DNA from: Mucor racemosus
Lineage: Eukaryota; Mucoromycota; Mucoromycetes; Mucorales; Mucoraceae
Direction of reading: 5' to 3'
Assembly: GCA_027405735.1 (NCBI GenBank)
Contig: JAPEHQ010000023.1
Location: 558,001-622,000 of the forward strand
DNA: 64,000 nucleotides
A program made the translations under genes and the position numbers. Positions 22,590-35,305 of this stretch are shown here, in pieces (within the stretch, counting starts at the first letter, position 1; every line of letters begins with the position of its first letter). Below the pieces are notes generated by a model, which did not search any database, had not been told where the DNA came from, and saw only the letters and a list, made by a program, of their open reading frames with translations.

Positions 22590-25500
22590 ATGAATATACA
22601 AAATAAATTGCCCCCATGGTTACCGCTATCTTTTGTATTGGCTCAGCATCTATTAGAAAATCATGTGCATAAACAATATCTCACACCAAATGAGCAATTA
22701 TACTTTAAAGATACGCTTATAAATTTCGCTACATGGATTGCCTTTATCAACCAAACCGACAAACATGTTGATATAAATACAACAGCGTTCCGTGTACGTT
22801 CAATGCTCTATGAGCAACTGATACCCCATATATTCAAATCACACAAGTTTTGCTGTAAATTAGTTTCATTAGACCCTTTATTAGAGCAAGCTCAACAACT
22901 TTGCATACCTCCCGCGTCGGAAGTGTCACAAGCATGGCAAACATTTGCAGAAGCACATGTATCAAAGAAAGAGGAATTAACGTCTTCAATGGCAGAAGAA
23001 GAAGCAGAAAAGTCTATTAATGATTCGGAGGAATTGGGTAAGTTTAATATATCGAAATGTTACCCATGTAGTATTCATGTTGATTTACAATATAGAAAAA
23101 GCAACAAATTCTAATAATGAAATCAATGCAAATAATACTACCACAAATGCTACAATGAACACTCCTACTACAAACACAATCACATCTACGGATAGTACGA
23201 TAGCTACTACTACTACTACTACTACCAATAATAACAATAATAATAATAATAATAATCTAAATGATTCATCGAAATTAGAAGAAAGCATTACAGCACCTGA
23301 TAATGTCCCTCTCCGAGATATTTTTCACTCGCTCGAATTAGATAGAGCTGCAATGATCGAACAACGAAAATTAGAGGTAAAAATAAGCAGAATTATTCAA
23401 TATATACAATCGCTTATGCATTCAATTTAGGAATTTGAAGCACAAGAAGAATTAAACGAAGCAGAAGATGCCAAAGAAAATGCAGCAGCTAAATCAGTAA
23501 GACTTTCATGGATTCATTCAATCATCTAAATACTAATTTTTCAATCAAAATAAGCTATCAATGTTTAATGCAGATGGCAATTTCAATTTAAAATATCTTT
23601 TACAAGGCATTGTTGCAAATAGACAAAAAACATCATTATCAGATCGAGAATTACAAAATTTATTATCTGATTTCAAACCTCATCGATCGAAATGGGCAAA
23701 TGATGATCGAGTGGGTCAAGAAGAATTATACGAAGCATGTGAAAAAGTATTGACAGACTTAAAGAACTATACTGAACATTCAACGCCATTTCTAAACAAA
23801 GTGAACAAACGTGAAGCACCAGATTACTTTGAAGTCATTAAAAAACCAATGGATTTAGGCACTGTAACCAAAAAAATGAAGAATTTGAGCTACAGATCCA
23901 AAAAAGATTTTGCTGATGATTTGTATCTAATTTACGACAATTGTCTTGCCTACAATACAAATTCTGCAAGTGAATATAGAAAGCATGCAATTGCAATGAG
24001 AAGAAAAACCGAACGTTTAATGTCACGTGTTCCCAACATTAGTATCAAAGAAATCAAGCCAGATTTAGAGGATGAAGGTGATGAGATGAGCGAAGAAGAG
24101 GAGCAAGAGCCTCACCATCGTGTGTCTAGAAAATCAGCTGGAAAGCACATGTCAATTGAACGTAAAACTACACCAATACAGCAGATTGATAGACAATCGC
24201 GAGAGAGGTCTTTAACAAGAGGATCGAGTGCTGCTCCATTATCTGCCTTGGAGATCAGTGATATGGAAAATGCTTTTACTCCAGAAATGACAGGAACTCC
24301 TCAGTACGGTGGTAAGCATGTTAAGAAATCAAATCAATCTGGAGACGATGATCAAGATGATGAAAACATTGATTTGGAGCAGGAGGAGAAAAAGCTGAAT
24401 GCTGAAATCGATGCCGATCTGGGGGAATACCAAGATCAAGTATGGCGAGATAAAACCAAGAAAACGAGAGCTAAGCTTACCACAGATGTAGAAAAACAAT
24501 ATCAGTTTTCATTTAGTGAAAGAGAAGCTTTAGCGAGATCAGGCTTAGATATGGAACGATTTGCTATGATGGAACATTTGCATGATAAACCTGAATCTGT
24601 AGTAAAGTTGGTTCGTTGCGAATTTGATCGATTCTTGAAATGGACAGATCGTAGATCGACTACTGCTACATTGTATGATGATTTTGATTTGGATTCGAGC
24701 GATGATGAGAACTTGGATGCCTTTTTTTCAAGAAAGATTACTAAACCAAACAAAGTGGTCGATGACTCAACAAAAAACGATTTGTTTTTACCAGATTATG
24801 AGATTACTAGTGGTATTCCAGAAATTGATGGTGTTCCTGAAGATGTTATTGAACCTACAATATCGTCTAATGGTAAAGCAGTTGTCCGAAAGTCTTCTAT
24901 TGATATCAGTCCTGAAGCTTTATTAGCAGCTCAAGGGTAGGTTATTTATATATCATTTCAGTTATTCGATCATTTTCTCATTGTTTGATAACTTTTGTAG
25001 ATTCTCAGATATACCATTAGATGTTTATCCTGAACTTCAGTTTCCAACGTACGGCCTAAACCCTCTTATTGATAAAAGCAATAAATCATTAGAGCAAGTA
25101 CGCCTAATGTATGCCAAATGTAATGCAATTCGCAACAACATTCCGGTAATAAAAGCACATTAAATAATGCAATTACTTTTAGCTAATAATACGTAAAGAT
25201 ATCTACACTAGCTTCATCTATTGAAGAACTCGATGAAACGATAACAGATGAACAAAAGCAATTAATACCTATGCCATCATCGTCTGCTAAAATACCCCCA
25301 TTGACGCTCAATACTGAATCTGGCCATCAAATGACTCAAAAAGTGTTATCCAAACTTCTCGCTCATGCTGGTTTTGAGGGAGCTAAAATTGGTGCATTGA
25401 ATGTATTAACTGATGTAATGACGGATTATTTAACTAATATTGGTAAAACTTTGCGGTGTTATTGGGATGATTATGGTCATGAAATGGATGGCGATGTAAG

Positions 25501-26606
25501 CTTTTTGTTTTGTTTTGATGGTTTGTCAACATATTGATCTATTATTTGTAGGAAATGCTATCTCATTCACTCTATGAAAATGGGATTTTAGATATTTCAG
25601 ATTTGGAGGGATACGTGCACGATGATGTTGAGAAAAATATACATAGATTGGACGATGTGAAGCGAAGATTACAAACTTCTTATCAAGATATGTTATCTGT
25701 AAGTTTTCTTTTCCATTGAACACTTTGCTATATATATATATTTATTAACATCGCTTTTAGGGCCCTTCTGATAAACCCATTCAAGATGATGAAGAATTAC
25801 TAAATGAAGATGAAACATTTATAACGTATAGTACATTTAAATTAATGTAAATAACTATTATTCACATATATAAATATATAAAAATAGTGGTGTTTTTGGA
25901 GAAGATCTTGGAGAAGACTACTTTGGTTTCAAAAGCATCGGATTAGATCGAGAATACAATCTAGATGCGCTTAATGTAAAATAATAATAACCCCCTGAAT
26001 GATCGATTTTACTAATATTCTTTAAAATAGATACCCTCTCGACTATGGTTTGGTAAAAAGGATAAATTGCCTGCCATGAATGATGCGACCAAAGAGCCAC
26101 AATATAAATATCCACCACCACCTAGTTTCTTACCTCTTACATCTGATAAAAATGTCATTGGATTACTGCAGCCATTTTTTGCTAAAAAGTTATCTGATCC
26201 TGCTGGACATCCATTAATTGAAGACGAATATATTCCTAGAAATAAGAATCGACCTAGATATCCGCCTACCAACAAAACAGCAGCAGGTAGAAAGAAATTA
26301 GCAAAAGAATCTTCTTCCTCACAAGCAGACCATAAAAAGAATAAACGTAAACGTCCAACAGAAGAAATTGTGGCCGAGAAAGCCGAGAAAGCCGAAAAGA
26401 AACGACAAAAATTGGAAGAAAAGGCACAACGTATTGCGGAAAAGGAGCAAAAACGAAAGTTACGGGAAGAATTACGAGAGCAGGAAAAACAAGCTAAAAT
26501 AGAAGCCAAAGAAAAGAAGAAATTGATGAACAAAAAGACGAAACAAACCAAAGCTTCTTCATCGATTGCTGCTGATTCTCCAGCAGAAGATGACGATGAT
26601 GAATAA
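22590..26606 (+). CDS. SPT7: SAGA complex subunit Spt7 (bromodomain and histone fold)
   Basis: Ten exons (22590-23037, 23096-23376, 23431-23496, 23555-24936, 25001-25145, 25199-25495, 25552-25698, 25761-25825, 25888-25975, 26031-26606) give 1164 residues. Residues about 328-420 are a bromodomain: FLNKVNKREAPDYFEVIKKP, MDLGTVTKKM, and the acetyl-lysine-binding Asn in YDNCLAYN. A histone fold of the bromodomain-associated type lies at about 815-870 (LSKLLAHAGFEGAKIGALNV ... DYLTNIGKTLR); in Spt7 it pairs with Taf10. The C-terminus is a Lys/Glu coiled coil with nuclear-localisation clusters (KKNKRKRP). An Asn/Thr low-complexity insert lies in exon 2. Role: scaffold of the SAGA co-activator and histone acetyltransferase. 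The ATG at 22590 is the first real one. The intron before exon 6 uses an AAAG acceptor, because the upstream AG would create a stop. Confidence 0.93.
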
Positions 26607-27237
26607 AATAAAGAAATTCGCAATTACTTTTTTTTAATTCATATCAAACCCTTTTTTATGCAGTGAAAAAAAATACTAATTTCTATCTTTTAAAGATTTT
26701 TTTTCTGCACTTGTAAAACTAGTTTTGCAAAATTAGGATAAGGATAATAATCTCTGGCATCTAAACTACCTTTGTCTATTTTTTTTTTTTGATAGAAAAG
26801 TATCATAAGGAGCTAGAATAGGTAGCTTTTTTTTTTTTTTTTTTTTTTTTTACCTTGATTTAGGGTTTTCAAACATTTATTCAAAATTACCATTTATTTT
26901 TAACCCCTGAGATCAATTAAATTTAAACAAAAAATACATATGAATATCTTGAATATTAATGATTGTTTTATCATCCTTTAATGTCTGATTTAATGCTTTT
27001 GATTTCATGTAAAAACTTTATAAAAATGCATTAATAAACAAATAGCTTTGATCTTGAGATAAATTTCCCCAATTTAATTAAATATGGTTATATTTGTATC
27101 CGTGAGGTATCACAATAAACAAGAAAGCAGCGCATATCCTTTCTCACATATAAACATTCTGTTGATACTCCTATATTTTTGTCCTTTTCCTTTCTTTATT
27201 TCTTTATCTTTCTCTCTCTTTTTTTGTTTCTGTCCAA
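26607..27237. other. Intergenic between SPT7 and TFIIB
   Basis: AT-rich. A run of about 25 T lies near 26827-26851. A pyrimidine-rich tract (TTTCTCTCTCTT) at 27180-27230 directly precedes the TFIIB start codon. No gene recognised. Confidence 0.55.
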
Positions 27238-28306
27238 ATGTCGCCTCAAATTCCTTTTCCACTTCGTGAGCAAAAAGTAGATGAACACCAACCATTTAAA
27301 CCAAATTTGAATGTTGCTTTAGTTTGTCCTGATTGTAGAATAAAACCTCCACAAATTGTTGAAGAATTCGCATCTGGTGATCTTGTTTGTGGAGACTGTG
27401 GCCTTGTATTAGGAGATCGCATTATTGATACACGTTCAGAATGGAGAACATTTGCGAACGATGAGGGCGATGTAAAGGATGTTATCTGGTATAAATAATG
27501 AGTTTATACTAATTGAAAATGTATAGGATCCTTCTCGTGTGGGTGCAGCTTCAAATCCATTATTAGATGGTGACCAATTAGACACTATTATTTCTCGTAA
27601 GGATGGAGGTACTGGTATATCCAAGAGTTTAAACAAAGTTCAAGGAAAGCAATTACAACATAAAGGAGATCGAAATATGGCATCGATTTATAAAGAAATC
27701 ACAGCCATGTGTGATTCTATTTCACTTTCAAAACTTGTCAGTGATACAGCTAAACAATTATATAAACGAGTTGAAGATGAAAAACTATTAAGAGGTAAAT
27801 CAAACGATGCTATTATTGCTGCATGTATTTGTATTGCTTGTAGACAGGAGCGAGTAGCAAGAACATTTCGTGAAATCTGTGCTTTAACTCGGGTTCCCAA
27901 GAAAGAAATTGGACGTTGTTGTAATGCATTGAAAGCCAAATTACAAACAAGTACATCTGTTATGAATTCTGAAGATTTAATGTCTCGTTTCTGTAGTAAT
28001 TTGCAATTACCAAATTATGTTCAGAAATCAGGCGTTGATCTAGTAAGAAGAGCGAAAGAATTGGGTACACTTGCGGGCAAGTCTCCTATCTCGGTAGCAG
28101 CTGCTTGTATTTATCTCGTATCTTATTTATTTAAAAACCCAAGAAGTACAAAGGATATTGCTAATGTAGCTGGCGTGTCTGAAGCTACAATTAAAGCAGC
28201 CTATAAGTCATTATACACCGAAAAAGAAAAGTTAATCGATTTAAATTCTATGAAGGATAATCCAAATTGCGAAAATATTTCATTCGATGATTTAGTTTTA
28301 CCATAA
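27238..28306 (+). CDS. SUA7: Transcription initiation factor TFIIB
   Basis: Exons 27238-27471 and 27527-28306 give 337 residues. The N-terminal zinc ribbon reads CPDC at about 31-34 and [14 protein letters not shown] near 51, followed by the B-reader segment SEWRTFAND. Two cyclin-like repeats follow, at about 130-215 ([13 protein letters not shown] ... [11 protein letters not shown]) and 230-315 (RFCSNLQLP ... [14 protein letters not shown]). All are signature TFIIB sequences, and the length matches yeast Sua7 (345). Role: bridges TBP-bound promoter and RNA polymerase II, and sets the start site. The intron separates the ribbon from the core. It lies 630 bp behind SPT7, another RNA polymerase II initiation gene; this may be coincidence. 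Confidence 0.96.
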
Positions 28307-28314
28307 ATCTATGA

Positions 28315-28317
<3 letters not shown>

Positions 28318-28345
<28 letters not shown>
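28318..28345. repeat. Poly(A) run
   Basis: About 28 consecutive A, beginning roughly ten bases after the TFIIB stop. It lies in the 155-bp gap before the WD40 gene and may act as a nucleosome-excluding spacer. Confidence 0.85.
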
Positions 28346-28347
<2 letters not shown>

Positions 28348-28460
28348 GAAACTATGTCGATATCCGAGACATTCTATTTTCCTTGAAGCATTAGTTTAAA
28401 TACCCCCAACATTTATATTACTTTTTCTTCTTGTCAAATACATATACAAATACATATAAA

Positions 28461-31400
28461 ATGGTTCAGTTTCACAGAGGTGATCTTATACCCAGAATAA
28501 ATAATTTTTATCCTGGAAGAAGAATGCCTTTTCTATGTTGTTTTAATCGATCGTCTGGTTGGAGAATTTTATCTGAAAATTATGAAGAGTAAAATAAAAA
28601 ATAAAAAATAAAAGGGAAAACTAGCCTTGAGTATATTGAATTAATCAGTTCATTTTAGACATGTCAGAGGCTTACGTTCAGAGAATTTCGATATAAATCA
28701 AGATGGTGGTAATGAAGATTACCTAACATGCATAGCAATATCAGAGGTAAATAAGCAATCGTTTCCATTGACACGTACGCTGATTTTAATGCCTACTGAT
28801 AGATTGGTATTGCTGCAATTGGATCTGGTAAAAAGGATGGAGGTTTATATTTTATAAAAGACATATCTGCTGTCAAAGATATCGAATCTGGATCGAGATT
28901 CATGGTGATTTTATACATTTGAAACATGCTTGATTGGTATTAACATACAATCTACACATAGCCTTTGCATAAAGAGGTTTTAGGCGCACCTATTCATTCA
29001 ATTGATTGGTCAGGGAACCACTTGCTTGTTGGTACTAACCAAGGTATCACAAAGCTATTCAATGTAGTATTTGAAAATGATCGCTTGCAAGATTTTACAT
29101 TTATAGGGCAATATATTAATTCACCATCAGAGGTATGTAATATCGTCGATAGGTTTTGCATGATATATATATATATATATATTAACAAATGTTATAGATC
29201 TCATTATATTCACCATCTTATATTGCAAATACACAAGTTAAAGCAGCAGAATTCTCTCCAAATTACTCTTCAGAAGGTGTAAATGCGTCAAAGGCCATAC
29301 AAAGTCAATTATTAACGACTACACTAAATCAATTATCTGTCTGGGATGCATTAGAACAGAAAGCACCTGTATCGCGCATTTATGCTAATGAAGCACCATT
29401 AAATTGTGCAAGTTGGTCGCCGAATGATGCGCAATCTCTTATTATTTGTGGTGGCTATGATCGCAAACTGACAATAATAGACACACGTATTTCAACCAAC
29501 AGCCATAATGGCATTGTATGGAGTGTAGATAATGCACACTATAGACCTATTCGAGACGCCAAATTTAATCCATTCATACCATATTGGGTAGCATCTGCAG
29601 GTAAATCTCGATTTACATTGATTCGCTTTTTAAAGCATACTCATCGTTGCCATTTAGGGGAAGATTCCATAGTCAATATTTGGGATATTCGAGCCTCACA
29701 TCGAGCACCTGTTGCCAAAGTTGATGGTAACTCCGGAATAGTTACATCTGTATGTTTACATGCACACATAATATAATTGATCTAATTAACCATTCTTAGG
29801 TCACATGGTCTAATATTCGACCTGAAAATTTAGGTACAACAGCTTCAGATGGCACGATGCGCTATTACACACTGTCTCCTGAAGCAACGCCTATGTGGGA
29901 TACGCATTATCGTATTGCTAGGTATGATCAGCAAGATACATTGCCTATTGTTCGAGAGCGCAAACAAGGAAATATCTGGTTTGCAAAAGATCAAAACTAT
30001 AAATACCCAAACACTCAGTCATGGAAAACAGACATGTGGGATGAAGGTGAATATATCGAAGAAGAGAGAACAACTATTTTGCTAGCAGGTGCGTTAGGTT
30101 TAGGTGAGTGGGGAAGACCTGAGCCTGGCACAATTTATAAAGGCGAGGAAATGGTTGAAGCAAAAGGTACAGCTGTCAAAGGTAAGATATTACAGAAGAG
30201 TTATTGCCGAACAATACTAAAACCATGAATAGTAATACCATCAAAATTAAGACCAAGTATGTACTATTCTATTACTAGTGGCGGACAGTTGACAGCAAAT
30301 ATAGTACGATTCGATGCAGCGAGCAATCTTCGAAATAGGCACAGGTAATTGGATAAATCATAAAGAGATCTGGGCAACTATATATCTAACTGCTCGACAG
30401 ATTTGATCCTGCCGATAAAGATGCATTAGCAGCTAAAATAGAGGATGATATCTATTGTAGACGAATTACAGACGCACAAAGAGGTCTAGAAGAATTAAAA
30501 AGGATGCCTATTGGTGATGAAAATACAGAAAAGTTAGTGGTTGCTCAAATTGTACTCATTATACATAAGGATTTTACTCATAATCCTCTTTTTCTTTTTT
30601 CAGGGAACGAGCAGAAGAAATTGGATTTCTAGAAGATTGCTTAAAACTAAGATATCCTATTAAATGTACAGAGTGGAGATTTGACTCGATTCCAGATAGA
30701 TCCTCTAAAAGAATATCTCGCAGGTTGTGGAATGCTGAGGATATGTGGGAAGATGCTATTCAAACATTCAAAAGAGATTTGAAATATTGGAGCTATCGTA
30801 TCCCTCCAGGTTACAATACCAAATACAAATTTCCTGTATGTATTTTAATTATTTTTAGGATAAGCATAAATCTCATATACATACATATAGCTCGAGTTTA
30901 CAGCACCTATTATTGCTCCTCATTTGCTTGAAGAGGAAGCAGTATTGACGCCTCTGCCTCCCAAAAAAGAAGATCTTGCGCCAATGTATTTAAAGGTACC
31001 TGATGAAGTCGCAATGTCACCTTACATTTACGATTCAGATATTGAGGAATCTAATGAACGAGAGTCTATTGGAGGCGACGCATTATCAGCTACAAATAGT
31101 GTCAATGAAGACCAAGCAGAGTATCAGGAAAGCCACAAAAAAGAGCCTGAACCTCTCGATAATACAATGCAACAACCCATTAAAAACCGACGAAATATGA
31201 GCCATGTTCCACCTATTGTCACTATTTATGTTGATCAAGATCCAAACAGTATCGAACCATCTAAAAATCCTTCCACTCCACCATATAGTTCAACAACAAC
31301 AACAGCAGTACCTCCTCCACCTGCTCCCATTAATACAAATCCATTTAAAACTGCAGTGGTTGAACCGGAACAATCTCCTGTAAAAACTCCTATATCAACC

Positions 31401-31847
31401 AACCCATTTGAAATGACTTCACAAAATACGGACGACACACAACAACAGCCAAGATCTACAAATCCATTTGATTACACACCACAACCTGAAATACCTGTAG
31501 TACCACAGGAGGAAGACATGGAGGATAATAGGAGCGTACAAAGCGCACAAAGCCAGGAATCCGAAAATCAACTCCACAAACGTCATAGCTGGGTGTCTAG
31601 CAAAACACATCACCTGGGCCTTACTTTATCTCGCCATAGTGTCGGCAGTGTTAACGAAGAAGATGATGGTAGCAAAACTCCTGCGAAAAAGAATATCAAA
31701 TACAACCCATTCAAACGTATGTTATCTCGTAATGGAGATAAAGCAAGCCAACGTAATAGTAGTATTTCTACAGAATCTTCGAGTGCACATTCATTACAGA
31801 GAAAAGATTCTGTTTCTCGTAGAAATGCAATTCATGGCCCGTTTTAA
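28461..31847 (+). CDS. WD40-repeat protein with C-terminal NPF motifs
   Basis: Eleven exons (28461-28588, 28659-28746, 28803-28904, 28962-29132, 29198-29600, 29658-29749, 29800-30181, 30233-30344, 30401-30532, 30604-30835, 30891-31847) give 932 residues, and every junction keeps frame. Residues about 65-335 form WD40 blades (VNIWDIRASH, LTIIDTR, CASWSPND, DAKFNPFIPYWVASAG). The middle has conserved-looking aromatic segments (MWEDAIQTFKRDLKYWSYRI). The last 300 residues are disordered and hold four NPF tripeptides at about 764, 785, 805 and 890, plus poly-Pro. NPF binds EH domains of endocytic proteins (family knowledge), so a membrane-trafficking adaptor role is plausible but inferred. I do not recognise a named orthologue. 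Position 29158 has a (TA)n run inside intron 4. Confidence 0.85.
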
Positions 31848-32084
31848 TAAATGAATGAATCTATTACCTTCAAAATTGAAAATTGTATAACCGTAGCATT
31901 TTACACATGTGCCTACCCATATTCGTATTAACCTATTGCTCCAAAATTACTAAAGGCTATCTATTTATAAAGCGTAATCAGTACTAGCGACACTTTTTGA
32001 TCATTACTATTTTTAAGCCGCAGATGAATAATTAATATACATAGGAAGTTTGAAATTTTTAAGCTTAATCACTTTTATAAAAAT
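31848..32084. other. Start of gene-free repeat region
   Basis: The 3' flank of the WD40 gene. From here to 42860 no intact gene is seen: the interval is filled by R1 copies B and C, R2 copies 1 and 2, two solo LTRs and a short repeat pair, all listed separately. Confidence 0.6.
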
Positions 32085-33290
32085 TAAGCATCAAAATTAA
32101 GGTGTAAATGTTGTGTATTTACAAGATAGACTCAATTAAAAGCTATTCTGAATTTTTGTTTCAGCAAAAAAATGTTGATTTTTTGTCGAGATAATCAAAA
32201 TAACAGTTGAAATTACATCTTAATTATGGTAACTGAGTTCCAAAACCGATATGCTGCGAAAACAATCAGAAAATGATCAAAAAAATAATTTTGTTTATTA
32301 ACTCATAAACTGAAAAGTAAGTCCACCTAGTGTATTAAATGTTTTTTATACAGTTTTAAATTTTGAATCTATCTAAACAAAATTCAAACAAATGTTTCAC
32401 GGTAAATTTTGCGTAAAACGCAACTGAACTTTTGGAGGTTTTTTGAAGATACACATCACTTTTTATAAAAACGTTATAAAAATAGTTTATGGAAATAATG
32501 TGCAACAAAATTATCTATCGATTGAGCCATCGCTGAACCTTCTAGCTGGATTTTTCGTAGAGAAAACAAGATTTTTGTTGATATTTTTTTCAAATTCAGA
32601 ATTTGGGATGAGGGTATACAAGGGAAAATTGAGAGGTAGAAGCGAAGGAATTTCTTTACACACATTTTTGAGGATATCTCCACGAAAAATCAATATTTTG
32701 AAAAATCCTAAATTGGGTCCGGTAGAGCTCAATGAGGCCAATGACATGAATGTAAAAACCATGCTGCTCAATATAAGTAATATCTCGAAATCTACTGCAA
32801 AAACGTCGAAAAAAATGAAAAAAAAATAAAAATTCCTGGAAATTTTTCATACTGAAATATATTATAAAGTGCCTTAAAACAATTAAGTTTTATTATTAAA
32901 AATTGTTAGCATAGCTTAATTTTTCCTGGAGATATGGGACCTCAAAGTTTTTAATTTTAGCAGTAAAATATGTATAAAAATCTGAAACCTTAGCATTGAA
33001 AATGCTATACCATATTTAAAAAATGGGATATTTCCGGATACTTGCTTTTGAATTAGACATGATTATCTCAGGTATATTGGCATATGATTTTTTCTTGGCA
33101 TTATTTAGTGAAAAAAATTGATCAGTGATGAAAAGTCAGACCCAGTTTCTAATGAATTTCATGCGTTTTTGAGTCTTTCGTGAGATATAAAATAAATTTA
33201 ATAATAGGTAAGATATTATGACCAATTTATATATCGAATTAGCAGTGTCAAAGGTATATACCATTCCATTGGGAGCGCATTTGGATCTAT
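32085..33290 (-). repeat. Dispersed repeat R1, copy B
   Basis: Reverse orientation relative to copy A. It starts near AATTAAGGTGTAAATG and runs through GTCGAGATAATCAAAATA, CTATCGATTGAGCCATC, AGGATATCTCCACGAAAAAT and GGATATTTCCGGATACTTGC to TTTTGAGTCTTTCGTGAGAT. A 128-codon frame is open on + at 32443-32829, and an 86-codon frame on - (32511-32771) corresponds to the copy A peptide. Very similar to copy D over its full length. Confidence 0.85.
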
Positions 33291-33350
33291 AATCATGGAG
33301 CACGTATAATAAAGTCAGTAATAATGAAGAATACATTATACACGGACCTA

Positions 33351-33602
33351 GGTGAAATGTCAAAACGTTCTTAAGAAATAATCTTGCCAAAATATTACAT
33401 TTTTTATTGACAGTAATACATCCAGAGGATGTATTTATATACTTTTCATTAGTACTATTACACAGAATTACTATCCAGGAACATTACACCAATTAACTAA
33501 GACGCATGTGAATCAACGTGGACACCTGTTGATTTACTATAATACTGAATATTGACTGAGGCCTTGAATGTGCAACCTAGGATATAATATTGACATAACA
33601 CT
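33351..33602. repeat. Short repeat S, copy 1
   Basis: Matches 36271-36480 with matching ends: TGAAATGTCAAAA at the left and ATATTGACATAACA at the right. A small inverted repeat, ATACATCC...GGATGTAT, sits inside. TG...CA ends and internal GAATGTG/ACCT blocks are LTR-like, but I find no exact target duplication (CTAGG versus CTAAG), so class is uncertain. Confidence 0.6.
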
Positions 33603-34407
33603 AAGGAGAAGGTTCACTGATAGGCACCACCACAAAGAATAGGCAGAAAATGTTTTTATACTTTCCATATTTTGGCACATTGTGCCCAATTTTGGTAACT
33701 CTAATAACAATTTTCTCTTAAAATGTAGTATCCTACCACGGCCGAACTATGCTTCCCATGGGCATAATGATCTGCACAGATGGGCAAAATGAAACATTTT
33801 GTGCAGATCAGACAACCCAGATGAGCAGAGCAATGAGATCAAGGTTTTTTAGTGAACTTACTAAAGTATATATCAATCCTAACATAATTAATAACGAAGA
33901 TAATTTGAACGGTTTACAGCAGATGTGAGTTACTCTGGTTCAACAGAATTGCCTTATTGACGAGATACAGGCTTATTCAGTTCAAAAGGTTTGAAACCAT
34001 CCAATTATGTTAATTTACATGGTTTATCATCTCTTGTTCATTCAATTGCTATATTTGATTTTAATATTTCATTTATACTGCTAATCGACCTGTTGGTCCA
34101 TTAAGAGTTAACTCACCATCCTTGATTAGCGTATCCATAATAACGGTCCACTATTAGTAGCTCATGATATGCAAAACTATTAAAAGGGGTTGTCTAATCT
34201 CAAATGTATCTGATTCAAATGCTAATGCTAAACTAGCATCAAATTAGTTGTGCTGACTCGCAATAGAGTAAGGCGTTTTATCAAGTACGATGTTGGCGTT
34301 CAATGTATTTTAAAATTGAATAGATGATAGAGATATTGTTTATGCAGAGATCTATGAATGTGAGCAAAAGCTCAGATCTATATTAACACAAAAAAATGAT
34401 CCAAATT

Positions 34408-34473
34408 ATGATGCTTTATCGACCTGTACGAGATTTTTTTGTGGAGATACCTGATGGCTCTAGCGTAATTTAG
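34408..34473 (+). pseudogene. Short conserved coding relic in R2 copy 1
   Basis: The frame reads MMLYRPVRDFFVEIPDGSSV, then a stop. Copies 2 and 3 of R2 give closely related peptides at the same place (MFRRPARNIFVAISGSSSVM and MMLRRPVRHFFVAIPGGSSV). It may be a remnant of an element-encoded or captured protein. I cannot name the source. Confidence 0.3.
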
Positions 34474-35076
34474 TCATTTAATTATCAAATGTATGGAATC
34501 AAGAAAAAATCGGTTAATTGATATAACAAATAATAAATGTAATGTCATTTATTAAATGGGTGAATGTAAATGTATAAAGCAAAGTTTACTTTTAAATAAA
34601 AATACTGATTATTCTGATTAACATCAATAGTCTCAAAAAGCATAGTTAAGTGCAATCATTGCTACTAAATTGCATAATTTGGTATGTAGAAAACTCTTGA
34701 AGCATATATTCTTTTTTTTTTTTTGGCAATACTTCAAATCATTGTTCAATATGAGTGAATATTAATGAATCAGAGAAAATACAACTAGTAAAAAATTGAT
34801 ACCCAATGTACATCGAAGTCAGTATTGATAAAAGTTGTATTCATTGTATAGTAAAAATCGCAACATTTTGATGGATAGAAATTACAGTATCAAGATGTTG
34901 TATATGCCTCAGGATTCCTAAAAGAGTTTAAAAGCGTATTTCATTACGCTTACTTGGACATTAAATACCCACCATGTGCTATTAGTATCATCTTAATTTT
35001 TATTTAATTGCTGTATTACTAAAAATTAAGCTTTTAATAGCTTATAACAATGACAATGGGATGTTTCTGATTTTAG

Positions 35077-35305
35077 ATTGACGTTTATCATAAGGTGGGC
35101 TGATGATACGTTTTTTAGTACTACTGTAGATGGAACCAGTCAATTTAATTTATGAAATTTGAATGCAAATACCGAGGAACCATTTGTAGGTAGTAATTAA
35201 TTTGGTTCTGGTAAAGCATTGAATAAATTGGCTTGGAATAAAGAGGGTAAAAAGGCAGTAATAGGCCCCAGTGATGGCCATGTTTATGTTTATGATATTG
35301 GAGAG
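35077..35305 (+). pseudogene. Decayed dynein intermediate-chain exon, R2 copy 1
   Basis: The frame reads WADDTFFSTTVDGTSQFNL, stop, NLNANTEEPF, a second stop, then GKALNKLAWNKEGKKAVI and SDGHVYVYDIGE. This matches the late WD40 blades of cytoplasmic dynein intermediate chain, where the pattern is DGT...DLWDLN...ALNKLAW...GSSDGHVYVYDIG. The first stop is TGA where Trp is expected, the second is TAA probably from Gln. TTTTAG precedes and GTAAG follows, as for a genuine exon with its splice sites. It is a fragment of about 76 codons, not a working gene. Confidence 0.78.
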
